Shown piece after piece: positions 32,370-40,986 of a stretch of 64,000 nucleotides of DNA. Numbering within the stretch: position 1 is the stretch's first letter; each line of letters starts with the position of its first letter. The stretch comes from Pseudomonas sp. JUb42 (GTDB lineage: Bacteria > Pseudomonadota > Gammaproteobacteria > Pseudomonadales > Pseudomonadaceae), in the NCBI RefSeq assembly GCF_024807945.1, contig NZ_JANUFD010000012.1:174947-238946 (forward strand). Direction: 5' to 3'. Under the pieces are notes generated by a model that saw nothing but the letters and a program-made list of their open reading frames with translations, did not search any database and had not been told where the DNA came from. Position numbers and translations under genes: made by a program.

Positions 32370-34469
32370 TTAGTACTTCCAGCTCACCGTCGCCGTCAGA
32401 TTGCGCGGCGCGCCGTAGCTGGTGGTGGTGGCACTGTTGTACAGCGACAGCAGGTATTTGCGGTCGGTGACGTTGTTCAGATTGAGCGACGTGCTCCAGT
32501 GACTGTCGATGTCATAGCTGGCCATCAGATCAACCAGCGCATAGGCATTCTGCTTGATCGCACTGTTGTTATCGTTCTCCACCGCACTCTGCCAGCTGAC
32601 GCGTGCGCCGACCTTGGCCTGGGGCAGCCCCGGCAGGCGATAGGTCGCCATCCCCCGGAAGCTGTGGGTCGGCACATACTTGCGGGCTTTCTCGCCGTCA
32701 TCGTTGTCGATGCGCACGTAGGTGTAGCCGCCGAGCAGATCCAGGCCGGGCAGGGCTTCGCCGGATGCCTGCAGCTCTACGCCATGGCTCTTGTATTCCA
32801 GGGCGTCATAGACGTTATGGCCATTTTCAAAGCCGACGTACTCCGCGACGTTTTGCTGTTCGGTCTTGAATACGGCGCCGGTGAGATTCAAGCCGCTGTC
32901 GAGGCTGCCTTTCACGCCCGCTTCCAGGCTCTTGCCCTCCAGCGGGGCGATCAGCCCGCCGTTAGCGCCGATGTTGTATTGCGGGCTGTAGATCTTGGTC
33001 CAGCTGCTGTAGACGCTCCATTGCTTGTTGAAGTCGTAGACCAGGCCGGTGTAAGGCGTGACCTTGCCATGGGCGCGGGTGTCGTGGGCCGCGCCGTAGC
33101 TCTCGCCGGTACCGTCGGCGCTGAGCATGCGGGCACCGACTATCCAGTGCAGGTCGTCGGTCAGGCTGAAGCGCGAACCGGCGTAAACGCTCTTCTGCGT
33201 GTCGTTGTAGTTCTCGGTGTTGGTGTCGCTGGTGTAGGTGAACGACGGATGGGTCACGCGGCCAGCCAGTACATCGGCGAACGAAACGTCGTAGTAACCA
33301 TCGGCTGCTGCATCGTACTCCCGGGCCTTTTGATGGGTACGACCATAGGCGGCGCCGAGCGTCAGTTCATGTTCGCGGCCGAACAGGCTGAAAGGCCCGG
33401 ATAACTTGGCTTCGCCCAGCAACTGGTGGGCTTCGCTGGTGGTGTGGGCGGCAAAGGCTGACGCGTCGTCGCCGCTGACACCTGCGATGTAGAGCATGTT
33501 GGTGTCTTGTTTCTCGGTGACCCCGGTCGCTGTGATCGTGGACGCCCAGCCGTTGCCGAAGTCATGCTTGAGCTCGACGAACGCGCGCTGGGTGTGCTGG
33601 TTCCAGTAGGTCCACGGCTGGCCGATGGCGGAGCTGCGGCTGCCGTAATGCAGGGCGTTGCCGTCACTGTCCACCAGGGGCAGGTTGCCCCAGGAACTGC
33701 CATTGGCGTCGCTGTTGTGCTGGGAAAAACCGACAGTCAGGGTGTCGCTGTCGGTGACGTCGAACGCCAGCAGGCCGGCTGCGATGTTGCGTTCGTGGCT
33801 GTAGCGGTCCATCCATGAATTGCCCTTGTCGTGGGCGTAGATGAAACGGCCGCGTACGTTGCCGGTATCGGTCAGCGGGCCGGAAACGTCCACGTTGATT
33901 CGTCGGCTATCCCAGGAGCCGACACTGGTGTCGATCTGCGCCTGGAAGGTTTGCGTAGGACGTTTGCGCACGAAGTTGACCGTAGCCGACGGATTGCCCG
34001 CACCGCTCATCAAGCCGTTGGCGCCGTGCAGCACGTCGATTTGCTCGTACTCGGCCAGATCCTGTTCGCCCACCAGGGTGGTGCCGACGAAGGGCATGCC
34101 CATGCCGTCGTATTCGAAGCTGTTGATATCGAAACCGCGGGAGGTGAACTCGGTGCGGTCGGTTTCGGTCTGTTCAACCGTTACCGATGGCGCGGTGCGC
34201 AGTGCGTCGCGGATGCCCGTCATGCGGAAGTCGTCGAGGGCCTGGCGGTTGATGGTGGTGACCGCCTGGGGCGTCTCCTTGTCGGTCAGCCCCAGCTTGG
34301 TGGTGCTGGATGAAGGCTTGACCTGATAGCCCACGCTTTGGTCGTCAGTGCTTGTGCTAGTGCTTTCGATCTGCGTGGCTGGCAGGGTCAGATCACCGGC
34401 AGCATGGGCAAGGGACATGGCGCTGCAGGCGCCAGCCAGCAACAGGCTGGCGGGGAGGCGAGGTTTCAA
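32370..34469 (-). CDS. TonB-dependent siderophore receptor
   Basis: A 699-residue outer-membrane receptor. The signal peptide is LPASLLLAGACSAMSLAHAA. The plug (about 55-190) has KETPQAVTTINRQALDDFRMTG, RGFDINSFEYDGM and DVLHGANGLMSGAGNPSATVNFVRKRP. The 22-strand barrel ends in the terminal aromatic TATVSWKY. There is no N-terminal signalling (STN) domain, so it is a transporter and not a transducer. The open frame begins at a GTG at 34568, but that text overlaps the promoter; the TTG at 34469, behind AAGGA, starts exactly at the signal peptide. The exact siderophore cannot be told; the plug resembles ferric-hydroxamate/FhuE-like receptors. Confidence 0.9.
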   Translation of the reverse strand: MKPRLPASLLLAGACSAMSLAHAAGDLTLPATQIESTSTSTDDQSVGYQVKPSSSTTKLGLTDKETPQAVTTINRQALDDFRMTGIRDALRTAPSVTVEQTETDRTEFTSRGFDINSFEYDGMGMPFVGTTLVGEQDLAEYEQIDVLHGANGLMSGAGNPSATVNFVRKRPTQTFQAQIDTSVGSWDSRRINVDVSGPLTDTGNVRGRFIYAHDKGNSWMDRYSHERNIAAGLLAFDVTDSDTLTVGFSQHNSDANGSSWGNLPLVDSDGNALHYGSRSSAIGQPWTYWNQHTQRAFVELKHDFGNGWASTITATGVTEKQDTNMLYIAGVSGDDASAFAAHTTSEAHQLLGEAKLSGPFSLFGREHELTLGAAYGRTHQKAREYDAAADGYYDVSFADVLAGRVTHPSFTYTSDTNTENYNDTQKSVYAGSRFSLTDDLHWIVGARMLSADGTGESYGAAHDTRAHGKVTPYTGLVYDFNKQWSVYSSWTKIYSPQYNIGANGGLIAPLEGKSLEAGVKGSLDSGLNLTGAVFKTEQQNVAEYVGFENGHNVYDALEYKSHGVELQASGEALPGLDLLGGYTYVRIDNDDGEKARKYVPTHSFRGMATYRLPGLPQAKVGARVSWQSAVENDNNSAIKQNAYALVDLMASYDIDSHWSTSLNLNNVTDRKYLLSLYNSATTTSYGAPRNLTATVSWKY

Positions 34470-34515
34470 GATGGCATTCCTTGGTGCAATTGGCAGTAAC
34501 AACTTAAATTTCAAC

Positions 34516-34559
34516 AATGCGAATGAGAACTTATACCAATTGATAAGGCTTGTTGACAA
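34516..34559 (-). promoter_or_regulatory. Promoter with Fur-box-like sequence for the TonB receptor
   Basis: On the minus strand TTGTCA (34554-34559) and TATAAG (34530-34535) are 18 bases apart, a good sigma-70-like pair. ATAAGTTCTCATTCGCATT (34516-34534) overlaps the -10 and matches the AATTCTCATTCGCATT style of Fur boxes in Pseudomonas iron genes. Confidence 0.65.
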
Positions 34560-34714
34560 ATTTTTCACATTTGCCGGATTGCCGGTAGCAGCAGGCGGTT
34601 TTTCTCAAACAACGCACAGCCTGGGCAATCACCAAAACTTTTTGGGAGATTCCGCCCCGTCTACGACGCCGCGCTGTCACGCCGCAAACACTCACCGAGG
34701 CAGGGAGCACATCT

Positions 34715-34806
34715 TGTGGGAGCGAATTCATTCGCGAAGAGGCCGGTGCATTCGACGCATCTTCATCGCCTGGAACATCGCCTTCGCGAATGAATTCGCT
34801 CCCACA
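34715..34806. repeat. REP-like inverted repeat, GAATTCATTCGCGAA type
   Basis: Arms 34715-34738 and 34783-34806 are complementary over 24 bases, the same element as at 24846-24937 with a different loop. It lies between divergently transcribed genes, in the 468-base gap upstream of the TonB receptor and the membrane-protein gene; no gene was found in the rest of that gap. Confidence 0.88.
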
Positions 34807-34937
34807 GAGTTTTTTTATTCAGTAGGTTGCGCGTTATTTGATGAGCGCGAGTTTGCTCTTGCGTCCGCCAAGTGTTCGCTGTGCGACGACCCTGCAATCG
34901 CTATACTCGCGCTCCGCAAAGACACCAAGGACCCGGA

Positions 34938-35393
34938 ATGTCGCTCCCTTCCCACACCCTTCGCCGCACGTTGATCCTCTGGCTATATGCCGTGGCAGCA
35001 GCGCATCTGCTGTTTGGCCTGTTGCTCTCATGGGCCGGTTCGTCGGGAGTGTTCGAGGGCTATCTGACGTCCCTGGAGCAGGCCTTCTGGACCGGCGCGG
35101 TGCCGCCTGCCGCCCGTGCGCAGCAGGTCTGGTGGATGGCGCTGTTTGGCGCGACGTTGCAGAGCTATGCGCTGTACATGCTGGCGCTGCTGCATATCGG
35201 TAACCGCCTGAGGGCACCCATGGCCTGGGGCTGGTTGATTATCGGCCTGGTGTTGTGGGCGCCGCAGGACATGTGGATTTCCGCACAGGTCGGCATGTGG
35301 TCGCATCTGTGGATCGATACGGTGGCGCTGCTGATGTTGTTGCCGCCGTTGTTCTGGCTGTATCGCCATGACCGGCGTGAGCAGTGCAAATGA
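34938..35393 (+). CDS. Small four-helix membrane protein coupled to the fusion enzyme
   Basis: A 151-residue protein with four predicted membrane helices: about 12-35 (ILWLYAVAAAHLLFGLLLSW), 65-88 (WWMALFGATLQSYALYMLAL), 95-112 (PMAWGWLIIGLVLWAP) and 120-143 (IDTVALLMLLPPLFWLY). I know no family for it. The start at 34938 is preceded by AAGGA; the open frame further upstream reads through promoter text. Its stop overlaps the next gene's start (ATGA at 35390-35393), so the two proteins are probably made together and may form a membrane-linked pair. Confidence 0.75.
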   Translation: MSLPSHTLRRTLILWLYAVAAAHLLFGLLLSWAGSSGVFEGYLTSLEQAFWTGAVPPAARAQQVWWMALFGATLQSYALYMLALLHIGNRLRAPMAWGWLIIGLVLWAPQDMWISAQVGMWSHLWIDTVALLMLLPPLFWLYRHDRREQCK

Positions 35394-37825
35394 GTAAGCC
35401 TCTGCTGTACTTGCTGGCGGGTAATGGCGGCAGCGCCGAGTGGTGGGACGATGCCGTGCCGCATTTCACCCGCTATCAGGTGGTGCCACTGGAATTGCCC
35501 GGTTTCGGCATCAATCCCCAGCCGCCCTGTGCCGACCTTGCCGCGTATGCCGAGGCGTTGATCGCCGCCACTGTGCGGGGCAGTGCCATAGTGGCGGTGG
35601 GGGTCAATGCGTTGCTGGTCCTGCATGCGCTGCAACGCGCACCGGGGCATTTCTGTCGCAGCGTGCTGCTGGCGCCGGTCGGGGCGTTTCTCTGGCAGCG
35701 GCGCTTGCCGGCGCTGATGTCGCCGATGCCCATTCGCAAGACCATCCACTGGCTGCTGGCCAATAAGCCCGCGCTGTTCGCCCACAAGTTTTCCCGGCAG
35801 GCCTGGCCCGCCGCGCACTATGCGCGCATGGGCGCCGGTTATGCCCGCTGCCGCGCCTTCGTGCCGTACTGGGATATGCTGCGCGCCGATACAGCTTTGC
35901 CGTTACTGGAGTGGGTCGAGGACCCGGTCGAGCTGGTCTGGGGCGATCAGGACAAGGTGCTGGGCATCGAGCAGGCGGCGGCCTGGTCGGCGATTCTGGC
36001 CCGGGCTGACCTGAGCATCAGCCTTAAACCGGGCTGGGGCCATTACCCCTGGATCGACGCCCCGGCCGAGTTCGTGCACTGGCTTGAGTCGGGCGAGCGC
36101 GGGTTTGTCGCCCATACCAAAGGCGGTCGCTTACGCCTGGCGGCCTGTGCCGGGCAGCCGGTGCCTGCGGCGCTGTCCCTGATGCAGGGCGATGACGCCG
36201 GGCTGAATGGGTTTCTCGCCAACGCCCCGGACGCTACCTGGGCGGTGCGCTCGTCCAGTTTTGGCGAGGATCAGGCCGACGCCGCCAATGCCGGGCTTAG
36301 CACTACCTATCTGCGCGAACCTGCGCATAACGTGCCCGCACGCATCGCCGAACTGCATGGTGCGGGTGTTGAAGAGGTCGTGGTGCAGCGCTTCATCACG
36401 CCTGTGCTCTCCGGGATTGCCTTCGTTCGCCATCTGGCCGTGGAGCTGGAGTGGGTCGAAGGCCATCTGGAGTCCCTGGCTGACGGTCAGGCCAGCCCGG
36501 AGCGGGCGGTGATTTCCCGCCTCGGTGCCTCCTGGAGCAGCGGCGAGTTCAGGGCCGCCCATGGCTTGACTCAGCAAACACTCTGGAACTTCCTGCAAGG
36601 CGTGCTGCGGGTCTTTCACTATGTGCCCGGAGATGTCGAATGGGCCTGGGATGGCAGCCAGTTATGGCTGTTGCATTACCGTCCCATCAGTGACTACGGC
36701 TGGCGTCGGCACCTGACTGCGGCCAATATCGCCGAAATCCTGCCACCTCAGCCGAGCCGCCTGGTGGAGTACGCACAGCGCCGCGCGGCGGCGAGTATTC
36801 CGGCGATCATGTCCCGTTGGGACGCGCGCATCCTGCAGGACAACGAGCCTTTTACCGCATTGTTTGGCGACGCTTCCTATATCAACAACGATCTGTTTCT
36901 CGCACGTCTGGCGGATTGGGGGATTGCTTCCAGCAATTACGCCGGTGAAGTCGGTGGCGCGACCCCAGAGCTGCCATTGCGGCCCCTGCGCCTATTACGT
37001 TCATTGCCATTGTTCCTGCGTATGCAGCGCATTGCCCGAGGCCATCTGCTGACCCTTGACGCGCAATTGCAGCGCTTCGACCGCGAGCTTGCGGCGCTGA
37101 AAGAGCAGGGCGCCGACGGCAGGCAACTGGCCGACTGGTTTAGCCGTTTCTATGTCTTCGTCGTGCAGGGCAACCTGTGTATCGCCACGGCCCTGGCCAG
37201 CAGTGGCGGCGACCTGTTGGGGCGTCCGCCGACCGCCTACGAGAACGTCGAACACTGCCCCCATCGACTGCCCTGGGAAACCGATCCGGCCACCCCGCGC
37301 CCGGCACTGTCCGACCTGCCATTGCAAGCCTTTGCGTCCTGGCCCTCGGCGATTCGGCTTGCAAGCCGCGTCGGTTTACCGGGTCTGCGTGGCTATTTCC
37401 TGCAAGTGCGCGAGTGGTATCGGGACAACCTGATGCGCATATTCTTTCGTTTGCATCACGCCATGCCGACAGCCGACCGCGAACACTGGTTTGCGCCGCA
37501 CCCGCATATTCGCAGCCGGGATGGCAGTTTCTGGCAGGACGGCCGTGAGGGCAGTGAAAAAGCCAGTGGCTTCATGATTTATCCGGGGCAGGTCAGGGGT
37601 GTGCTGGGTGAAGACATTTTGCTGGAAGACACTCTGGACCCTGGGCGCCACGCTGTTTATCAAAGCGCCCGGGCCGTGATTGCACGCATGGGCGGGCGCC
37701 TGTCCCACGGCTCGACCCTGCTGCGTGAGCTGCGCAAGCCTTCGGCGGTCATGCCCGATGTCGATCTGGCCTGGCTGGGGCGGGAAGTGCTGTATGCCGA
37801 TGGCGAGTTGAAGCTGATTGAGTGA
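35390..37825 (+). CDS. Fusion of a degenerate alpha/beta-hydrolase and a PEP-synthase/rifampin-phosphotransferase-like enzyme
   Basis: An 811-residue protein with four parts. Residues 1-235 are an alpha/beta hydrolase (YLLAGNGGSAEWWDD, LELPGFG), but the nucleophile elbow reads AVGVNALLV with Asn73 in place of Ser, while His218 (GWGHYPWID) remains. About 240-450 is a PEP-synthase-type ATP-grasp domain (WAVRSSSFGEDQADAANAG at 284-302, VVQRFITPVLSGIAF, WAWDGSQLWLLHYRPI). About 450-720 is a helical region of no known family. About 730-811 is a phosphohistidine swivel domain with MGGRLSHGSTLLREL, His773. The order ATP-grasp, helical domain, His domain resembles rifampin phosphotransferases. Substrate unknown; a small-molecule phosphotransferase is the best guess. 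Confidence 0.72.
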   Translation: MSKPLLYLLAGNGGSAEWWDDAVPHFTRYQVVPLELPGFGINPQPPCADLAAYAEALIAATVRGSAIVAVGVNALLVLHALQRAPGHFCRSVLLAPVGAFLWQRRLPALMSPMPIRKTIHWLLANKPALFAHKFSRQAWPAAHYARMGAGYARCRAFVPYWDMLRADTALPLLEWVEDPVELVWGDQDKVLGIEQAAAWSAILARADLSISLKPGWGHYPWIDAPAEFVHWLESGERGFVAHTKGGRLRLAACAGQPVPAALSLMQGDDAGLNGFLANAPDATWAVRSSSFGEDQADAANAGLSTTYLREPAHNVPARIAELHGAGVEEVVVQRFITPVLSGIAFVRHLAVELEWVEGHLESLADGQASPERAVISRLGASWSSGEFRAAHGLTQQTLWNFLQGVLRVFHYVPGDVEWAWDGSQLWLLHYRPISDYGWRRHLTAANIAEILPPQPSRLVEYAQRRAAASIPAIMSRWDARILQDNEPFTALFGDASYINNDLFLARLADWGIASSNYAGEVGGATPELPLRPLRLLRSLPLFLRMQRIARGHLLTLDAQLQRFDRELAALKEQGADGRQLADWFSRFYVFVVQGNLCIATALASSGGDLLGRPPTAYENVEHCPHRLPWETDPATPRPALSDLPLQAFASWPSAIRLASRVGLPGLRGYFLQVREWYRDNLMRIFFRLHHAMPTADREHWFAPHPHIRSRDGSFWQDGREGSEKASGFMIYPGQVRGVLGEDILLEDTLDPGRHAVYQSARAVIARMGGRLSHGSTLLRELRKPSAVMPDVDLAWLGREVLYADGELKLIE

Positions 37826-37837
37826 GTGCCTGCGCAA

Positions 37838-38593
37838 TCAGGCCCTCGGTTCAATGCCTCTGAGTATCAGCGTCTGCAGGTTGGCCAGGACTTCCTCGAA
37901 GAACTCGGGATCTGCCAGGGTCTTGCCGCTGACTGCCCGGACCTGTGTGCTGAAGTCGGCGTAGTGCTGTGTGGTGCTCCACAGCGAAAAGATCAGATGC
38001 AAAGGGTCTATTCGTGCCAGCTTGCCCGCGTCGATCCAGCCCTGAATGACCTGCACCTTATTGGCGACCAGATCCCGCAGCGGGCCTTCCAACTGATTCA
38101 TGATCAGCGGCGCGCCCTGCATCACTTCCATGCAGAACAGCCTTGATTCCGCGGGATGATCCCGTGACAGCTCGAGCTTGACCCGGATATAGCTGCCGAT
38201 GGCTTGCAAAGGGTCCTGCTGCGGATTGAACCCGCGCAAGGGCGAAAGCCAGATATCCAGCAAGTGCTGCATGACGTTGGCGTACAGGTCTTCCTTGCCA
38301 GCGAAATAGTAGAGCAGGTTGGTCTTGGAGACGTTTGCCGAACTGGCGACCTGGTCCAGGCTGGTGCCGTGCAGGCCGAACTGGGAAAACAGCTGTAACG
38401 CCGCTTGAATGATCGCATTGCGCTTGCCCTCGACCAGCAGCAGACGGCGGCTTTCAGCCTTGGGGCTCAGGGTTCGGGGGGCCTTGGGCTTGGCATTCGA
38501 GGCAGGCTTTGCGGCTTTTTTATTGGCCTTGGCCGGGGCCTTGTCGGCAGGGTGGGATTCACTGTTCACAGCGCGGACCGTATGTCGAATCAT
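37838..38593 (-). CDS. rutR: RutR, TetR-family regulator of pyrimidine catabolism
   Basis: A 251-residue TetR protein. A Lys/Ala/Pro-rich extension of about 45 residues precedes the HTH: GKRNAIIQAALQLFSQFGLHGTSLDQVASSANVSKTNLLYYFAGKEDLYANVMQHLL. The C-terminal text LDIWLSPLRGFNPQQDPLQAIGSYI and HLIFSLWSTTQHYADFSTQV is typical of RutR, which binds uracil or thymine and controls rut genes. It is divergent from rutA across a 392-base region containing a RutR-like box. The long basic extension is unusual compared with the E. coli protein. Confidence 0.92.
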   Translation of the reverse strand: MIRHTVRAVNSESHPADKAPAKANKKAAKPASNAKPKAPRTLSPKAESRRLLLVEGKRNAIIQAALQLFSQFGLHGTSLDQVASSANVSKTNLLYYFAGKEDLYANVMQHLLDIWLSPLRGFNPQQDPLQAIGSYIRVKLELSRDHPAESRLFCMEVMQGAPLIMNQLEGPLRDLVANKVQVIQGWIDAGKLARIDPLHLIFSLWSTTQHYADFSTQVRAVSGKTLADPEFFEEVLANLQTLILRGIEPRA

Positions 38594-38632
38594 TGGGGCA
38601 GTGTATCAGGCACCTTCACAGAATGGGCTCTG

Positions 38633-38724
38633 GTGGGAGCCGCCTTGGTGGCGATCGAGTGCGAAGCGCTTGCAATAGCTGCGGTGACCGACCTTTCGCC
38701 ATCGCCAGCAAGCCGACTCCCACA
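38633..38724. repeat. REP-like inverted repeat, GGAGCCG..TTGGTGGCGAT type
   Basis: The left arm (about 38633-38655) and right arm (about 38701-38724, ATCGCCAGCAAGCCGACTCC) form an imperfect stem. The same family recurs at 54387-54479. It sits in the rutR-rutA intergenic region, outside the operator zone. Confidence 0.8.
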
Positions 38725-38801
38725 AGACCTCAATTAAATTTGCAGAGACGTTGATCTCGATCAATAAAAACGCCCTCAAATGTCACTTTCCACGCTCCAC
38801 C

Positions 38802-38818
38802 TGCATCAGTCTCGTGCA
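38802..38818. promoter_or_regulatory. NtrC-like enhancer site upstream of rutA
   Basis: TGCATCAGTCTCGTGCA is 17 bases with TGCA at both ends, as in the NtrC consensus TGCACC-N5-GGTGCA, with a mismatch in each half. It lies about 110 bases upstream of a sigma-54-like promoter. The link with nitrogen control is inferred from E. coli rut. Confidence 0.45.
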
Positions 38819-38831
38819 GCGAAAACTCACC

Positions 38832-38858
38832 AAATGGTCTTTATCGGACCATTTGGTC
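38832..38858. promoter_or_regulatory. RutR-type operator
   Basis: GACCA-TT-TGGTC at 38847-38858 matches the core of the RutR site (TTGACCA-N2-TGGTCAA). A further AAATGGTC at 38832-38839 pairs with GACCATTT at 38847-38854, giving an overlapping second symmetry. Located between the divergent rutR and rutA genes. Confidence 0.75.
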
Positions 38859-38912
38859 TGATCGGAAATCACATGTTTATTTAACCCACTGATTAACAAC
38901 AATAAAAACTAC

Positions 38913-38929
38913 TTGGCACGACGCCTGCA
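38913..38929 (+). promoter_or_regulatory. Sigma-54-type promoter of the rut operon
   Basis: TTGGCACGACGCCTGCA fits the -24/-12 consensus TGGCACG-N4-TTGC, with GG at 38915-38916, GC at 38927-38928 and one mismatch in the -12 element. It lies 57 bases before the rutA start, with the RutR-like and NtrC-like sites upstream. Confidence 0.7.
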
Positions 38930-38985
38930 ATCACCTTGACCAAGAGCGCAGCCGTAGTGGCTGCCGACGCAAATCGGTGACGATT

Positions 38986-40107
38986 ATGAAAGTCGGTGTC
39001 TTTATCCCAATTGGCAACAATGGTTGGTTGATTTCGGAAAATGCCCCTCAGTACCAACCTACCTTTGAATTGAATAAACAGATCGCGCAGTCGTCAGAGT
39101 ACTACGGCCTGGATTTCGTGCTGTCCATGATCAAGCTGCGTGGCTTTGGCGGCAAAACCGAGTTCTGGGACCATAACCTGGAGTCCTTCACGCTCATGGC
39201 CGGTCTTGCTGCTGTGACCAGTCGAATCAAACTGTTTGCTACTGCTGCATCCCTGGTCATGCCGCCCGCCATCGTGGCGCGGATGGCGTCGACCATCGAT
39301 TCGATTTCCAATGGCCGTTTTGGCGTCAACCTGGTTACCGGTTGGCAGCGCCCGGAGTATTCGCAGATGGGCATGTGGCCTGGCGATGAGTTCTTCAGCA
39401 ATCGTTACGAATACCTGTCCGAATATATTCAGGTGCTGCGCGATCTCTGGGGCAAGGGTCAGTCCGATTTCAAGGGCGCGCATTTCCAGATGGATGACTG
39501 CCGTCTGAGCCCGCGGCCCCAGGCCGATATGAAGGTTATCTGTGCGGGGCAGAGCGATGCGGGCATGGAGTTTTCCGCGAAATATGCCGATTACAACTTC
39601 TGCTTCGGCAAAGGCGTCAACACACCCAAGGCCTTCGCCCCGGCGGCCGACAAATTGATCGAAGCCACTCGGGTGACCGGCCGCGAGGTCAGTACCTACG
39701 TGCTGATGATGGTCATTGCCGATGAGACTGATGAAGCCGCGCGAGCCAAATGGGATCACTACAAGGCGGGGGTCGATGAAGAAGCTGTTGCCTGGCTCGG
39801 CGTGCAGGGTGCCGTAGACAAGAAGTCCGGCGCCGATACCAATGTGCGGCAGATGGCGGACCCCACTTCGGCGGTGAATATCAATATGGGCACCCTGGTG
39901 GGCTCCTATGCCAGCGTCGCCCGGATGCTCGATGAGGTGGCGCAAGTGGAGGGAACTGAAGGAGTGTTGCTGACCTTCGATAACTTCGTCGAGGGCGTGG
40001 AGAACTTCGGCACACGTATCCAGCCGCTGATGAAAAGCCGTATCGACGCCATGAGCCCTGTGCAAACCCAGGTGCGCAGTGCCCCAGTCAGCGCGGAGGC
40101 GGTGTGA
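38986..40107 (+). CDS. rutA: RutA, flavin pyrimidine monooxygenase
   Basis: A 373-residue bacterial-luciferase-like monooxygenase almost colinear with E. coli RutA: MKVGVFIPIGNNGWLISENAP, LSMIKLRGFGGKTEFWDHNL, FGVNLVTGWQRPEYSQMGMW and KVICAGQSDAGMEFSAKYAD. It uses FMNH2 from RutF and O2 to open the uracil ring, giving ureidoacrylate peracid. The ATG at 38986 is preferred to the GTG at 38977 because GGTGA then has normal spacing and the protein starts as its relatives do. It is the first gene of the rut operon. Confidence 0.97.
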   Translation: MKVGVFIPIGNNGWLISENAPQYQPTFELNKQIAQSSEYYGLDFVLSMIKLRGFGGKTEFWDHNLESFTLMAGLAAVTSRIKLFATAASLVMPPAIVARMASTIDSISNGRFGVNLVTGWQRPEYSQMGMWPGDEFFSNRYEYLSEYIQVLRDLWGKGQSDFKGAHFQMDDCRLSPRPQADMKVICAGQSDAGMEFSAKYADYNFCFGKGVNTPKAFAPAADKLIEATRVTGREVSTYVLMMVIADETDEAARAKWDHYKAGVDEEAVAWLGVQGAVDKKSGADTNVRQMADPTSAVNINMGTLVGSYASVARMLDEVAQVEGTEGVLLTFDNFVEGVENFGTRIQPLMKSRIDAMSPVQTQVRSAPVSAEAV

Positions 40108-40868
40108 TGGTTGGCGTGAAGAACGGCGTGAAGAACCAGACCCTTTCCTCGTCGGTCCCGGTCGGCATCAGCACGGTTGTCGGCGCTGCGGCGCCACTGG
40201 TGCTGCCCGCGCGCCCGGAGCCGCTTTACCTGCATCCATCCAATACCGCGCTGATCGTGGTGGATATGCAGAACGCCTATGCCTCGGTCGGCGGCTATGT
40301 CGATTGCGCCGGGTTCGATATCTCCGGTGCCCAAGGTGTGATTGCCAAGGTCGGCCAGGCGATAGCGGCTGCACGTTCGGCGGGCGTTCTGGTGATCTAT
40401 CTGCAAAACGGCTGGGATGACCAGTACGTAGAAGCCGGTGGGCCTGCTTCGCCGAACTATTACAAATCCAACGCTCTGAAGACCATGCGCAAATGCCCGG
40501 AGCTGCAAGGCAAGTTCCTCGCCAAAGGCGGTTGGGACTACGAGATTGTTCCCGAATTGAAACCGCAGCCCGGCGATATCCTGGTGCCCAAGACCCGCTA
40601 CAGCGGCTTCTTCAACAGCTCGCTGGACAGTACATTGCGGGCGCGGGGCATCCGCAATCTGGTCTTCACCGGGATTGCCACCAACGTCTGCGTCGAGTCA
40701 ACCCTGCGCGATGCCTTCCACCTCGAATACTTCGGCGTGATGCTAGAAGACGCCACCCATGAACTGGGTGGCGGCGCCATTCAGGCGGGTGCCGTGTACA
40801 ACATCGAGACGTTTTTCGGCTGGGTTTCCAGTGTCGGTGATTTTGTTCAGATGTTGCAATCGAGCTGA
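40107..40868 (+). CDS. rutB: RutB, ureidoacrylate amidohydrolase
   Basis: A 253-residue isochorismatase-fold hydrolase with the Asp-Lys-Cys triad visible in LIVVDMQNAYA (Asp), VPKTRYSGFFNSSLD (Lys) and GIATNVCVESTLRDA (Cys). It hydrolyses ureidoacrylate or its peracid, releasing carbamate and aminoacrylate. Its ATG overlaps the rutA stop (TGATG). The first 40 residues (to PARPEPL) are longer and less conserved than in E. coli. Confidence 0.95.
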   Translation: MVGVKNGVKNQTLSSSVPVGISTVVGAAAPLVLPARPEPLYLHPSNTALIVVDMQNAYASVGGYVDCAGFDISGAQGVIAKVGQAIAAARSAGVLVIYLQNGWDDQYVEAGGPASPNYYKSNALKTMRKCPELQGKFLAKGGWDYEIVPELKPQPGDILVPKTRYSGFFNSSLDSTLRARGIRNLVFTGIATNVCVESTLRDAFHLEYFGVMLEDATHELGGGAIQAGAVYNIETFFGWVSSVGDFVQMLQSS

Positions 40869-40885
40869 ATTGGAATGAGAACACC

Positions 40886-40957
40886 TGTAGGAGCTGCCGA
40901 AGGCTGCGAAAGCGATGTATCGGATAGCCCCATCCGCAGCCTTCGGCAGCTCCTACA
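40886..40957. repeat. Perfect 23-bp inverted repeat inside the rut operon
   Basis: TGTAGGAGCTGCCGAAGGCT and three further bases (40886-40908) are exactly complementary to 40935-40957, with a 26-base loop. It is one of the common Pseudomonas intergenic repeats, here between rutB and rutC, where it would form a strong hairpin in the operon transcript. Confidence 0.92.
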
Positions 40958-40986
40958 ACCATCAACTTTTAATCGAGGGACTGTCC

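Noticed and set aside
34470..34568. GTG start for the TonB receptor at 34568
   Set aside because: This stretch contains the promoter and Fur-like box; the TTG at 34469 with AAGGA begins the signal peptide.
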